Shown here: in pieces, positions 53,788 through 64,000 of the stretch | Numbering within the stretch: position 1 is the stretch's first letter | How the letters are laid out: every line of letters begins with the position of its first letter | NCBI RefSeq assembly: GCF_900155985.1 | Contig: NZ_FTMA01000001.1 | Location: 434,001 to 498,000, forward strand | Source of the DNA: Maribacter ulvicola | GTDB lineage: Bacteria > Bacteroidota > Bacteroidia > Flavobacteriales > Flavobacteriaceae | DNA length: 64,000 nucleotides | Reading direction: 5' to 3' | Position numbers and translations under genes: made by a program | Notes under the pieces: model-generated | The model's database searches: none | Told to the model about the DNA's origin: nothing | Seen by the model: only the letters and a program-made list of their open reading frames with translations

Positions 53788-56700
53788 TTGCTTTAAAGTA
53801 CTCTTTAACCTTTGTTTGAAAATTTTGCCGCAAAGGTAAGCTTTGCCTATTTAAAATTTCTACTTCATTATGATAATTCTCTAATAATGAGGGTTTAGTA
53901 GTAATAGGATTTGTGAAGTCTTTGGTATTTCTATTACTTTCTCGCTCAGATTTCTCTCCTTGCTTTAATGCAGCGTCTTCTAGCTTCAATAATTCGTACT
54001 GTATTGTGTTGGCTTTGTTGATGGTACGTTGGGTTATTCCGTTTTCCAATAAATCATTCTCAAAATCCTCCATCTGTCTAATTAGTTTTTTACCCAATTG
54101 TTGATCTCCGCTATTGATCATGTTTTCTAGTTGCTTTTCTAGCTCATGGCGAATTTTTTGTTGGCTTTGGTAGATTTCATAAATTTCTTTTAGTTCTGTT
54201 TCGCTCATTTGTCTATCTCCCTGTGAGCCATTTTCATTGGATCCACTTTTTCCATTTCCATTTCCGTTTTCTCCTCCTTCACCACTATCGCCGTTTTTGC
54301 CATTTTTTCCGTTCTTTCCACTCTGACCATTTTCTCCTTCGCTACCGTTTTCTCCAGATTTTCCATTAGAACCTTGCTTTCCATTTTCGCTTTGTTTTCC
54401 ACCTTCACCACTTTTTCCTTCTTCACCAGATTTGCCTTGTTGTCCCATTTTCTCACCAAGTTTTTGTTGCCCTTTAATGATATCCGGTAATTGAAAACCA
54501 CCTTCACTTTGTCCGGATCCTTCTCCCATTTGCATACTCTCATTCATATTGTCCATAACCTTGGCAAGAAAATCTGCAAGGCTGTTTGCAGCGGTCAAAA
54601 CATATTTTTGATGAGAAATTCCTTGAAACATTTGTCCGTCCGCCATTGTTTCTAAAGATTTATCTATATTATAATACACCTCAGTAATCTGTTCGTTCAC
54701 AAATTCTGAGAGTTCTGCTTGCCTTAGTGATAGTGCAAAGAGACTATCATCAACATGTTCAAATAATCCTTTTAGTTCGTTTTGGTCGCGCACCGTTTCA
54801 GAATATTGACTAGCATCTTGGTCTTCTCTTGAGCTTAGCCTATCGTATAATGTTTCTTGTTTAAAGGAGAAGATGATAAGATTATCTAAAATTTGTCTTA
54901 GCATTTCTGCATCCTCGGCAACAGAAGAACCACCCCCACCACCAGCTGAAGATTTACCAAGTTGCTCACTCATTTCTTTCATTTTATCAGCTGCTGATTT
55001 TTGCTTCTTATTGGCATCAGAACTAGTTGGTTTATTTTGCTCTTGAGAGCCATGTTTTTGAAGTTGTTGTAGTGCTTCTTTTTGATCTTCTTTTATCCCC
55101 TGTTTTTTGTTTTCTTCAATGTTTAAATCAATTGGTTTTTTAAGCTTTTCATTGTCCATTTTTAGAGCATCTATCTCTTTAGAAAGTTCATTGAATTTTT
55201 TATTTAATTCTCCTTGCTTTTCCGCGGTATTTTCTTCATTAGTTTGTTTAGAAAGTTCTTCTTGTTGCTTAGCTAATTCTTCTAAATCTCTTGCAAGTTG
55301 AGATGCTTTTTCTGTAACATAATACCGTTTGGTTAATTCTAATAACTGCTCTAAATTACGTTGGCTGTTTTGCTGCTTTTTCCCCAATTCTTCAAGTTTT
55401 TTAGTAAGCTCTTCTTTTTTAATTTTATCAGCTACTTTGTTAAGTTCTTCAAGGAGTTGTTGGTTTTTTTGCGCTTGTTCTTCTTGCCGCTTTAGACGCT
55501 CTTGTAACAATTGGTTTAATTTGTCATCTTTATTTTCTTTACTTAGATTTTCTTTAAGTTCTTTACTGAACTTTTGCATGAGTTGTTCTTGCTGTTTTTG
55601 CTTTTTTAGATAATCTTTTATTTGATATTTGTCATTAAAATTTAGACGGTTTTTTTCTTTCTGACTCTTATTTATTTCTTCTAAAGATTGCTTTTGTTCT
55701 TTTGCTTTTTCTAAAGATTTATCTAAGTCTTTTATTAGAGATTGTTGCGATTCTAAATCCTTATTTTTAAGTTGATTGTTATCTAGTAATACTTGTTGGT
55801 ATATTTGACTTTTTACAGTCTTACCATTATGTACGGCATCGTTGTCTGTTACCCCAAAATAGAAGCCATAATTTTTACCTTCTTCCAGTTCTAAGCCAGA
55901 CGGAAAAGTGTAATAAAACTGTTGGTAACTAGAGGTAGGTTTTACAAGTGAGACTTTTGTTTTGGCGTTTTCGTTCTCTACTTCAAAATATACAATATCA
56001 ATTTTTGTAAGTCCATAATCATCTGTGGCGCTACCGGTGTAATAAGAAACATTTGGATGTAGGCTATCAAGAACTTGGTTTACTTTTATAGTAGGATATG
56101 CGTCTTTTATGACCTTGAAATCATAAGTCAACTTTTCATAATCTTCAACATTTTTATTTGTAGTCGTTAATTGATAATTGAAATCTTTATAAATCCGCTT
56201 TTCTAATGTAAAGTTGTTATTTTCTTTAAGAAAAGACAAAATGGTATCCTCACTTATAATATTTATCTTATCTGTATGTTCTCCTTTTATGTTCCAAGTA
56301 ACTTTAGTTCCTTCTGGTATTACGGCATTCCCTGTACTTTTTATGGTTTCATTACTTTTTTTTAAGTAGCTAGGGTAGGTTAGATTCATGGTAAAATCTA
56401 TTATTGAAGGGGTTACTAAGGCTACTAAGGTGTATTCCCTTGATTTTACTTCGTTTGCAGAGAATTTAAAACGTGTGGTTTTAATTGGTGGTACAAATGT
56501 ATATTCATACAATCCACTATTTTCTTGCAATAAAATTGGTTTACCATCTATCTCAATGTAGACATTTTCTGGTTTTATGTTACCTGTAGTGGCTACTTGT
56601 ATGGTAAATGGTTGATCTTGTAAGGTGTTTAAATGGTTTGACAATATTTTAAATTGGAAAGGTGCCGGTTTTTCATAGGCCAATTTATAATTAACGACAC

Positions 56701-57241
56701 GTTCATAGCTTCCAAAAAAGGTATTCCAATTTCCAGAAATATATAATCCTCCAATTATTAATAACGGTATGATCGCATACTTTATATTTTTGAAGGCATC
56801 TTTTAAATTTATGGCATTTAAAAAGGGAATGGGATCTAACTGTTTTGATCGCTGATGAATACTTGCCAGTAAAAGTTCAGATTTTTCGGTATCATTAGCT
56901 AAGTCCAATAAGTTAATGAGCTTATCTCCTACTTCAGGAAAATGTTTGCCAATCATGTGGGCAGCATCTTTTTTTCCTATGCCTTTTTTTAGTTGTAGTA
57001 AATAGAATATGGGAGTTAAAATATATCTAAAAAGCAGAAAGAGCTCTACCAAGATAAAAATACTAAAAAGGACCATTCTTCCTGTGGTGTCCATCCAAAG
57101 GAAAAATTCTACACTTAGTATTACTAAGAAAAACAATAATCCGAAGGCAAAAAATAATAATATACCTTTTAGTAGAACTTGAGAATAGTGTTTTTGAATA
57201 AATTGATTTAACCGCTGTAATATGTGTTGATAGTCTTGCAA
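53780..57241 (-). CDS. DUF4175-family giant membrane protein
   Basis: The 1153-residue protein has two or three N-terminal helices (about 25-50, 58-80, 150-165), a long beta-rich external part (about 180-480), and a highly charged coiled coil (about 500-690, rich in Lys/Glu/Gln). A helical block then leads to a low-complexity Gly/Asn/Ser/Lys tail with repeats such as GENGSEGENGQSGKNG (about 905-985), and a final helical segment follows (YEIYQSQQKIRHELEKQLE). Family members sit in the inner membrane of Bacteroidota; function is unknown. It is upstream of ybeY and mnmG in one unit. Confidence 0.85.
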   Translation of the reverse strand: MQDYQHILQRLNQFIQKHYSQVLLKGILLFFAFGLLFFLVILSVEFFLWMDTTGRMVLFSIFILVELFLLFRYILTPIFYLLQLKKGIGKKDAAHMIGKHFPEVGDKLINLLDLANDTEKSELLLASIHQRSKQLDPIPFLNAINLKDAFKNIKYAIIPLLIIGGLYISGNWNTFFGSYERVVNYKLAYEKPAPFQFKILSNHLNTLQDQPFTIQVATTGNIKPENVYIEIDGKPILLQENSGLYEYTFVPPIKTTRFKFSANEVKSREYTLVALVTPSIIDFTMNLTYPSYLKKSNETIKSTGNAVIPEGTKVTWNIKGEHTDKINIISEDTILSFLKENNNFTLEKRIYKDFNYQLTTTNKNVEDYEKLTYDFKVIKDAYPTIKVNQVLDSLHPNVSYYTGSATDDYGLTKIDIVYFEVENENAKTKVSLVKPTSSYQQFYYTFPSGLELEEGKNYGFYFGVTDNDAVHNGKTVKSQIYQQVLLDNNQLKNKDLESQQSLIKDLDKSLEKAKEQKQSLEEINKSQKEKNRLNFNDKYQIKDYLKKQKQQEQLMQKFSKELKENLSKENKDDKLNQLLQERLKRQEEQAQKNQQLLEELNKVADKIKKEELTKKLEELGKKQQNSQRNLEQLLELTKRYYVTEKASQLARDLEELAKQQEELSKQTNEENTAEKQGELNKKFNELSKEIDALKMDNEKLKKPIDLNIEENKKQGIKEDQKEALQQLQKHGSQEQNKPTSSDANKKQKSAADKMKEMSEQLGKSSAGGGGGSSVAEDAEMLRQILDNLIIFSFKQETLYDRLSSREDQDASQYSETVRDQNELKGLFEHVDDSLFALSLRQAELSEFVNEQITEVYYNIDKSLETMADGQMFQGISHQKYVLTAANSLADFLAKVMDNMNESMQMGEGSGQSEGGFQLPDIIKGQQKLGEKMGQQGKSGEEGKSGEGGKQSENGKQGSNGKSGENGSEGENGQSGKNGKNGKNGDSGEGGENGNGNGKSGSNENGSQGDRQMSETELKEIYEIYQSQQKIRHELEKQLENMINSGDQQLGKKLIRQMEDFENDLLENGITQRTINKANTIQYELLKLEDAALKQGEKSERESNRNTKDFTNPITTKPSLLENYHNEVEILNRQSLPLRQNFQTKVKEYFKAND

Positions 57242-57371
57242 TTTTTCTTTTTTATACCAAGATAACGGTTAAAAAGACGGGTTGGTAGGAATTATCTGTT
57301 AAAAGGATCTCTTAACATCTAATAAATGAGGTGAATACTATAGGCTATTACTTCATTTATTTAAAAAAGTA

Positions 57372-57410
57372 AAGGGTGAAATCTGCATATTATTTACAGA
57401 TTTCACCCTT
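57372..57410. terminator. Strong hairpin between the DUF4175 promoter region and the FN3 gene
   Basis: GGGTGAAATCTG pairs perfectly with CAGATTTCACCC across 11 bases, with A-run and T-containing flanks. It lies 27 bp downstream of the minus-strand fibronectin-type gene and is its likely terminator. Confidence 0.75.
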
Positions 57411-57436
57411 AAGTGAATTTTAATTTTTACTCTTTT

Positions 57437-58623
57437 TTAATTTGTTTCTAATGTAATCTCATAGTTTAATTGATATACTACTCCGTCAACCTCTATAAGA
57501 ATATAACCTGTTTTATCAGCTGCTAATGCGTTGTAATTTTCATTACTAAGTACACTACTGGATAGTGCCGAAGTATAAGTACTATAATTGCCTATTTCAA
57601 AATCTACAGCAACCCATTTGTTAATTTCAAAATTGGCTAATTCTTCTGAGAAAGTAACGTTTAATTGTCCCGGGAAGTACTGACTTTCTGGAGTAATTAA
57701 TTTTGCCGCTGTTACCGTTATAGTTGGGTGTACAGGATAAGTGTTGGTGGTGGTGAAAGAAGCTGTTGATTGTTTAGTTTTAAAGGTATTTAGGGTTCTT
57801 GCGGTTACTACCACTTCATAGTCGGTATCCCTTTCAAGATCAGTTATATATTTTGTGGTACCATATCTAAAACGGTTTTCAGAAGGATAATCTACACCGT
57901 TAATTGTTAACAAGTATAAAACGGTATTACCGTCTGCAGATGTAGAAGGCGTCCATCTTATGGTAGCTGATGTTGCAGTTATGTCCGAAATTGTAATTTC
58001 TTCTTCTGTTTCTGCCCCACTATCACTAATGGCTACAACTTTAATTGTGTGTTCCTCTCCTTCAGTAACTACCATGGTAAAACTTGTAGTTTCTGTTGTG
58101 TAAGAACCGTAGGTCTCATGGTATTCCCCATTTATAAAAATTTTGTAATAATAATCAGATCCATCTTCAACAGTAGGTGTTTGCCAGTTAATACCAACTA
58201 CGTCACATGTAATTTGTTCATATGAAATTGGAAAAGCAGATGGCGCTGTTCCTAATGTATGAAACTCAGAAGAATTAATACGCTCTTCTGCTTCTTCTGT
58301 AGATGCACTAACTTTTACTGCGTAGGTAGTATTCATCTCTAATTCATTAACAGTAAATTCTAATTCTGTAAGGTTTTCAGCTATAAGTTCCTCATTTAAA
58401 AATACACTGTAGGCAACCGTACTTTCCTTGGAAGCCGTAACTTCACTCCACATAATTTTAGCACTTGTTTGTGAAATTTCCTGGAACTCAATTTCAAAAG
58501 TTGACAGCGTAATTTCCTCGGGAATGTTTTCTACTTCAGGTATAGAATCGTCTGTAGAATCTGAGCTACATCGGTAATTAATACCATTAAAAATACGTAA
58601 AGGAATTTTAAATTATTTTTCAT
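57437..58623 (-). pseudogene. Fibronectin type III-repeat lipoprotein with frameshift in the signal peptide
   Basis: From 58623 the minus strand reads MKNNLKFLYVFLMVLIT, a lipoprotein signal start, then loses frame at 58571-58573. A second frame, continuing as CSSDSTDDSIPE, runs on through the FN3 repeats to 57437. Adding one G would restore VLITGCSS, a perfect lipobox. The downstream part (338 residues from an internal Met at 58453) holds about three FN3-like repeats, the last with TLNTFKTKQSTASF. The intact product would be about 395 residues, a surface lipoprotein. It is either a true inactivation or a single-base assembly error. Confidence 0.82.
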
Positions 58624-58875
58624 TTTTCTTGATTTAAGGTTTTTCATTAACGTCACTTAAATAGTATTCTTATACTTTTTTTTTATTTAAAAAATGCTTT
58701 TGTTTTTTGCTTCTCAACAAGTGTATTTGCTTGTTTTTTTGGGAAATAGAATTTTATACTAATCTTAATGAGAACTAGGTTCTTGAAGGTTAGGTATGTA
58801 TGGGAAATTTTATACGATGTTATATTTCAATAAATTTATAATCCGCTGTAGATATATGGCTAAAGGTGTTTTTTA

Positions 58876-58883
58876 TACCTTTG
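58876..58883 (+). promoter_or_regulatory. -7 box of the gltX promoter
   Basis: TACCTTTG fits TAnnTTTG and ends 4 bases before the gltX ATG, implying a leaderless or near-leaderless mRNA, as at rbfA. Confidence 0.6.
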
Positions 58884-58887
58884 TGGC

Positions 58888-60396
58888 ATGACAAAGAAAG
58901 TTCGTGTTCGTTTTGCTCCTAGTCCTACAGGACCATTACATATTGGAGGTGTTCGCACTGCCCTATTTAATTATTTGTTCGCTAAAAAACATGGCGGCGA
59001 TTTTATTCTTAGAATAGAAGATACTGACCAGAATAGGTATGTTGAAGGTGCTGAACAGTATATTATAGATTCTTTAAATTGGTGCGGAATTCCTTTTGAC
59101 GAGGGTATTAATAAAGACGGTGGTTTTGGTCCATATAGACAGAGCGAGCGTAAATCTTTATATAAAAAATATGCCGATGATTTAATTGAAAGTGGTCATG
59201 CATATTACGCTTTTGATACTTCTGAAAGTCTAGACGGCCATAGAAAAGATCATGAGCAACAAGGAAAAACCTTTATTTACAATTGGCACAATAGATTAAA
59301 GCTAGATAACTCGTTGTCTTTAATGCCAGAAGAGGTAAAAGCTAAATTAGATAATGGTGATGACTATGTCATTCGTTTTCTTTCTCCACCGGACGAAACC
59401 TTACATTTAAATGATTTAATACGTGGATCTATTAAAATTGATACCAATGTTTTAGACGATAAGGTATTATTTAAAAGCGATGGTATGCCAACCTATCATT
59501 TGGCAAATATTGTTGATGACCACTTAATGGAAATTAGTCATGTAATTAGAGGTGAAGAATGGTTGCCTTCTATGGCCTTGCACAAACAATTGTATGATGC
59601 CTTTGGATGGAATGCTCCAGAATTTGCGCATTTACCTTTAATTATGAAGCCCGTAGGTAAAGGAAAGTTGAGTAAGCGTGATGGCGAAAAAATGGGCTTT
59701 CCAGTTTTTCCACTTTCTTGGAATGAGTCTATTGGGTATAAAGAATCTGGATATTTTCCTGAGGCGGTAATAAATTTCTTGGCGTTATTAGGATGGAATC
59801 CTGGTACGGAACAAGAATTATTTTCATTAGATGAATTGGTAGAAACGTTTAGTTTGGACCGTGTAAATAAATCTGGAGCGCGGTTTGATCCAGAAAAAAC
59901 CAAATGGTACAATCAGCATTATCTTCAAGAAACGGCTGATGCTGAACTAGCTAAGTTATTCTTACCAACAGTAGAGGAGCATACTTCTGATGATGACAAA
60001 TTGAATCTAGAGTATGTTACCAAAGTAGTTGCGCTTATAAAAGAACGCGCAGTCTTTGTTTCTGATTTTTGGAATTTGAGCGATTACTTCTTTGTGGCAC
60101 CTACAGAATATAATGCCAAAGCAGCCAAAAAGCAATGGAAAGAAGCTACTGCTTCAATCATGAACGAGCTTATTTCTGTGTTAAAACCTATAGATGATTT
60201 TTCTTCAGAAAATGCGGAAACCATAGTAAAAGCATGGATTGGAGAAAAAGAATTGTCTTTTGGAAAAGTGATGCCACCTTTACGCCTATTCTTAGTAGGT
60301 GATATGAAAGGTCCCCATATTTTTGATATTATGGCAATGATCGGTAAAGAAGAAAGTATTACTAGAATAGAAACAGCCTTAAACAAATTAGGATAA
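58888..60396 (+). CDS. gltX: Glutamyl-tRNA synthetase
   Basis: A full-length 502-residue class I synthetase with the HIGH-type motif FAPSPTGPLHIGGVRTALFN, the zinc/acceptor region and the KMSKS-like KGKLSKRDGEK. It charges tRNA-Glu (and possibly tRNA-Gln, if no GlnRS is present). The start is confirmed by the -7 box 4 bp upstream. It ends 8 bp before a terminator that also covers the convergent ACT-protein gene. Confidence 0.97.
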   Translation: MTKKVRVRFAPSPTGPLHIGGVRTALFNYLFAKKHGGDFILRIEDTDQNRYVEGAEQYIIDSLNWCGIPFDEGINKDGGFGPYRQSERKSLYKKYADDLIESGHAYYAFDTSESLDGHRKDHEQQGKTFIYNWHNRLKLDNSLSLMPEEVKAKLDNGDDYVIRFLSPPDETLHLNDLIRGSIKIDTNVLDDKVLFKSDGMPTYHLANIVDDHLMEISHVIRGEEWLPSMALHKQLYDAFGWNAPEFAHLPLIMKPVGKGKLSKRDGEKMGFPVFPLSWNESIGYKESGYFPEAVINFLALLGWNPGTEQELFSLDELVETFSLDRVNKSGARFDPEKTKWYNQHYLQETADAELAKLFLPTVEEHTSDDDKLNLEYVTKVVALIKERAVFVSDFWNLSDYFFVAPTEYNAKAAKKQWKEATASIMNELISVLKPIDDFSSENAETIVKAWIGEKELSFGKVMPPLRLFLVGDMKGPHIFDIMAMIGKEESITRIETALNKLG

Positions 60397-60403
60397 AATA
60401 GAA

Positions 60404-60439
60404 TTTCAGGAAAATGAAGCAGTGTTTATTTTCCTGAAA
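60404..60439. terminator. Bidirectional terminator between gltX and the ACT gene
   Basis: TTTCAGGAAAAT pairs perfectly with ATTTTCCTGAAA across 12 bases. It overlaps the last codons of the minus-strand ACT gene and follows gltX, so both transcripts can end here. Confidence 0.75.
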
Positions 60440-60821
60440 ATTTACTCAAAACTTCCATAGCTTTTTTGGTGTCTTTGGTCGCTATAAAAATATGGTCATG
60501 ATAAAAAGCCGCAACTACATTACAACTGATATTATAACTTGTCAATTCTGTAGAAACAGCGGCTGTCAAACCAACAGCATTTAGTGCAGAATGAACGGTA
60601 AGTGTAATCCAAGATGCAACAAATTCATATTTAAAATTTAATTCATCGGCTTTTGCTTGTTCTAAGATAATTGTGATACCTTCTTTTTCTTTGAACTCGA
60701 ATAAGATAGTGTCCCTAGAAATATGCTGAAAATCCTTCACAGATATAAAAACATAATTCCCTTCGTTCAAACTAGGTTTTAAACTCCTTAAAAGTATATT
60801 TAAATCGGTTTCTCCTGCCAT
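60426..60821 (-). CDS. ACT domain-containing protein
   Basis: The 131-residue protein has two ACT-like halves: an N-terminal FISVKDFQHISRDTILFEFKEKEG half and a C-terminal WITLTVHSALNAVGLTAAVS half with a CNVVAAFYHDHIFI strand. ACT proteins bind amino acids and regulate enzymes; no enzyme domain is fused. The terminator overlaps its stop end. Confidence 0.82.
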   Translation of the reverse strand: MAGETDLNILLRSLKPSLNEGNYVFISVKDFQHISRDTILFEFKEKEGITIILEQAKADELNFKYEFVASWITLTVHSALNAVGLTAAVSTELTSYNISCNVVAAFYHDHIFIATKDTKKAMEVLSKFSGK

Positions 60822-60844
60822 TTTAGCGTATTTACTGAATTTTC

Positions 60845-60868
60845 AAAAAAAATTAGACCCTTCGGGTC
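60845..60868 (-). terminator. Terminator of rlmF
   Basis: On the minus strand GACCC, GAA and GGGTC form a 5-bp hairpin (60856-60868) followed by a TAATTTTTTTT run. It lies between rlmF and the ACT gene, both on the minus strand. Confidence 0.75.
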
Positions 60869-60933
60869 AATTTACCAAAGAGAACTGCTTAAAATACCTT
60901 ATTTGATAGTTAAAAAAGGTCCGAGGCTAAATT

Positions 60934-61905
60934 TTATTCGTTGTTCCATCTATCTTCTGCCCAAGATTTCATTTCTGTGGCCGATAAAAATGTCCAAGCA
61001 ATAATTCTGCTCATCTTATTGCCCTGACCCATTGGTGTGGTTTTGTGCTCCACTACACCCACTTTTTCCAATCGGTCATAAAAAGCCCTTAGGTTTGATT
61101 GTTTAGAAACTAGGGTTGAAAACCAAGCGCAATTTTTAGAAAATTGGGCACTTTCGTTGATCATATTAAGTACAAATCGTTTTTCGCCACCATCCGTCCA
61201 AAGTTCTCCACCTTGTCCGCTAAAATTTAACTCAGGTTTCTTCACCCTTTTTTTCTTGAGGTTGCTTAATTTTCTAAGTGTCCCTGCTTCAGCTTCAGCT
61301 TGTGTTGCGTGAAATGGCGGATTACAAATAGTCAAATCGATCTTTTCATCAGTATCTATAATTCCAGAAAAAATATGCTCGGGTTTCGGTTGATGCCTAC
61401 ATTCTACTTTACCGTGAAGTGAAGGGTTTGAAGTCACTATTTTTTGTGCAATTTCAATTGCTTTCGGGTCTATATCAGAACCAATAAACGACCATCCGTA
61501 AGAACTATGACCAATAATTGGATACACACAATTTGCACCAACACCAATATCCAGGCATTTCATCTGATGTCCTTTGACCAAATTACCACTATTACTTACA
61601 GCTAAAATGTCTGCAATATGGTGAATATAGTCTGCCCTACCTGGTATTGGCGGACATAAAAAACCATCTGGTATATCCCAGTAATCTAAATCATATTGAG
61701 AAATTAAAATGGCTTTGTTCAGTGCTTTCACAGCTACTGGATTAAAGAAATCTATAGTTAGATTTCCGTATTTATTCTTTGCCACAAAAGGCTTCAAATC
61801 TGTATTTACTAACTTTAATGCCTTTAGATCGTAACGGCCGGTATGTTTATTTCTTGTGTGTAAAGTTGGTTTCTCTAAACCTTCTTTTTTCTTTTGGTCT
61901 GCCAT
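60934..61905 (-). CDS. rlmF: 23S rRNA (adenine-1618-N6)-methyltransferase
   Basis: The 323-residue protein has the RlmF features: HTRNKHTGRYDL at the start, WDIPDGFLCPPIPGRADYIHH, the SAM-binding LDIGVGANCVYPIIG and the N6-adenine motif TICNPPFHA (NPPF). It methylates A1618 of 23S rRNA. Its terminator is visible 65 bp downstream. Nothing is missing. Confidence 0.94.
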   Translation of the reverse strand: MADQKKKEGLEKPTLHTRNKHTGRYDLKALKLVNTDLKPFVAKNKYGNLTIDFFNPVAVKALNKAILISQYDLDYWDIPDGFLCPPIPGRADYIHHIADILAVSNSGNLVKGHQMKCLDIGVGANCVYPIIGHSSYGWSFIGSDIDPKAIEIAQKIVTSNPSLHGKVECRHQPKPEHIFSGIIDTDEKIDLTICNPPFHATQAEAEAGTLRKLSNLKKKRVKKPELNFSGQGGELWTDGGEKRFVLNMINESAQFSKNCAWFSTLVSKQSNLRAFYDRLEKVGVVEHKTTPMGQGNKMSRIIAWTFLSATEMKSWAEDRWNNE

Positions 61906-61947
61906 AATAATTGCGCCTTATTTAGACCTCAAAGCTAACCCTAATTT

Positions 61948-62526
61948 TTATGCGTTTGTATTATTTCTTCGCATACGCTTGGGACCATACCATAACCAAA
62001 AGCCGGTAATTGTAAAAAGTAAAAGCGCTAGGCCCATTATCGATGTATAAAAAACTTTGATCTGTTTGTTACTAGTGCCCAAATAGTCATCTAAAATTGA
62101 ACCATCATGTAGTTGTTCTATGAGGTCAGAATACCTTTGCTCTATATGAAGTAATTTACCTGTAGTACCGTCTAATTGCAATCCCCATAAATGATCAGCA
62201 TATATAAATTTTACCATGCCTTTCTCTTTTCTAATGTCTATGCGGTCTATTTCAGTAGACAAATCTTTAGAAATTGATTCCAAAAGGTAGGTGTTGGCAA
62301 GCGTGTGTAAACTATCTATTGGCAACCAATCTCGTAGTTCAGTTGATGTTCCGGTATATGATTTAGACAAAATGACTCCCCCACTATGCTTTTTCCACCC
62401 TAAAAGTAATCCGGTAATAGAGATTATAAAGAAGAAAATAAACAAGGCGGCACCAGTAGCTCTATGTACTTTCCTGAATACTCTAAGGATTTTAGCTTGT
62501 TTTTTTCTTGAAATATTTTTAGCCAT
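61948..62526 (-). CDS. PepSY-type transmembrane protein
   Basis: About 192 residues from the ATG at 62526 (an in-frame Met lies 9 bases upstream). It has an N-terminal helix (about 22-45, ALFIFFFIISITGLLLGW), a periplasmic loop of about 100 residues and a C-terminal helix (about 158-180, FYTSIMGLALLLFTITGFWLWYG) with a final basic tail. This is the PepSY_TM layout seen in iron-reductase-like or diheme proteins. RlmF follows on the same strand. The heme ligands cannot be assigned. Confidence 0.78.
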   Translation of the reverse strand: MAKNISRKKQAKILRVFRKVHRATGAALFIFFFIISITGLLLGWKKHSGGVILSKSYTGTSTELRDWLPIDSLHTLANTYLLESISKDLSTEIDRIDIRKEKGMVKFIYADHLWGLQLDGTTGKLLHIEQRYSDLIEQLHDGSILDDYLGTSNKQIKVFYTSIMGLALLLFTITGFWLWYGPKRMRRNNTNA

Positions 62527-62535
62527 TGATACCAT

Positions 62536-64000
<1,465 letters not shown>

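Noticed and set aside
54205-54543. Lys/Glu/Val-rich minus-strand frame in the DUF4175 gene
   Set aside because: It is an alternative frame of the low-complexity Gly/Asn/Ser tail, with no start context.

Overview
The window is chromosomal DNA from a member of the Bacteroidota, almost certainly a marine-type Flavobacteriaceae. The signs are low G+C, genes packed on both strands, promoters of the TAnnTTTG -7 type, two SusC-like/TonB-family outer-membrane barrels, LytTR and multi-PAS two-component proteins, a DUF4175 giant membrane protein, and flavobacterial versions of LepA, MnmG, YbeY, GltX and KatG. I cannot name the genus from sequence alone.

Layout. (1) 1-1953: a LytS/LytT-type sensor kinase (cut by the left edge) and its LytTR regulator. 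(2) 2294-11201: an integrated mobilizable element of about 8.9 kb in the 3' half of a tRNA(CAT) gene, bounded by a 44-bp perfect direct repeat. It holds a tyrosine integrase, a low-G+C cargo stretch, a small HTH protein, an SF3-type helicase, an iteron-like repeat cluster, a DnaG-type primase, MobC, a relaxase and a coiled-coil membrane protein. The cargo contains a barrel-less TonB-plug protein and, divergently, a 54-residue peptide gene that looks like a Bacteroidota lanthipeptide precursor with no modification enzyme beside it. (3) 11606-24128: core genes (mce, rbfA, an FtsX-like permease, dusB, lepA), a tightly overlapping three-gene operon (divergent Lgt homologue, Tes/MJ0619-like radical SAM enzyme, small two-helix membrane protein), and two tandem TonB-family barrel genes. 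(4) 24656-45419: a cation/proton antiporter, a CHASE-PAS hybrid-type sensor kinase with a lone receiver, several secreted or lipoprotein hydrolases (S8, M1, S41, S10, NlpC/P60, DUF1080), rnpA, an orphan cytosine methyltransferase, elaA and rpiB. (5) 45420-62535: a 646-bp very AT-rich divergent gap, rnr, a DUF2807 protein, a LysE exporter, OmpH, a methyltransferase, mnmG and ybeY with two perfect 16-bp parS-like palindromes, DUF4175, a frameshifted fibronectin-type lipoprotein, gltX, an ACT protein, rlmF and a PepSY membrane protein. (6) 62887-64000: the start of katG, cut by the right edge.

The two parS-like sites around mnmG, with rnpA and the AT-rich gap nearby, suggest that the chromosome origin is in or close to this window. 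The most promising undescribed biology is the Lgt-like/radical-SAM/small-membrane-protein operon at 14879-17218, followed by the orphan lanthipeptide-like precursor inside the mobile element.
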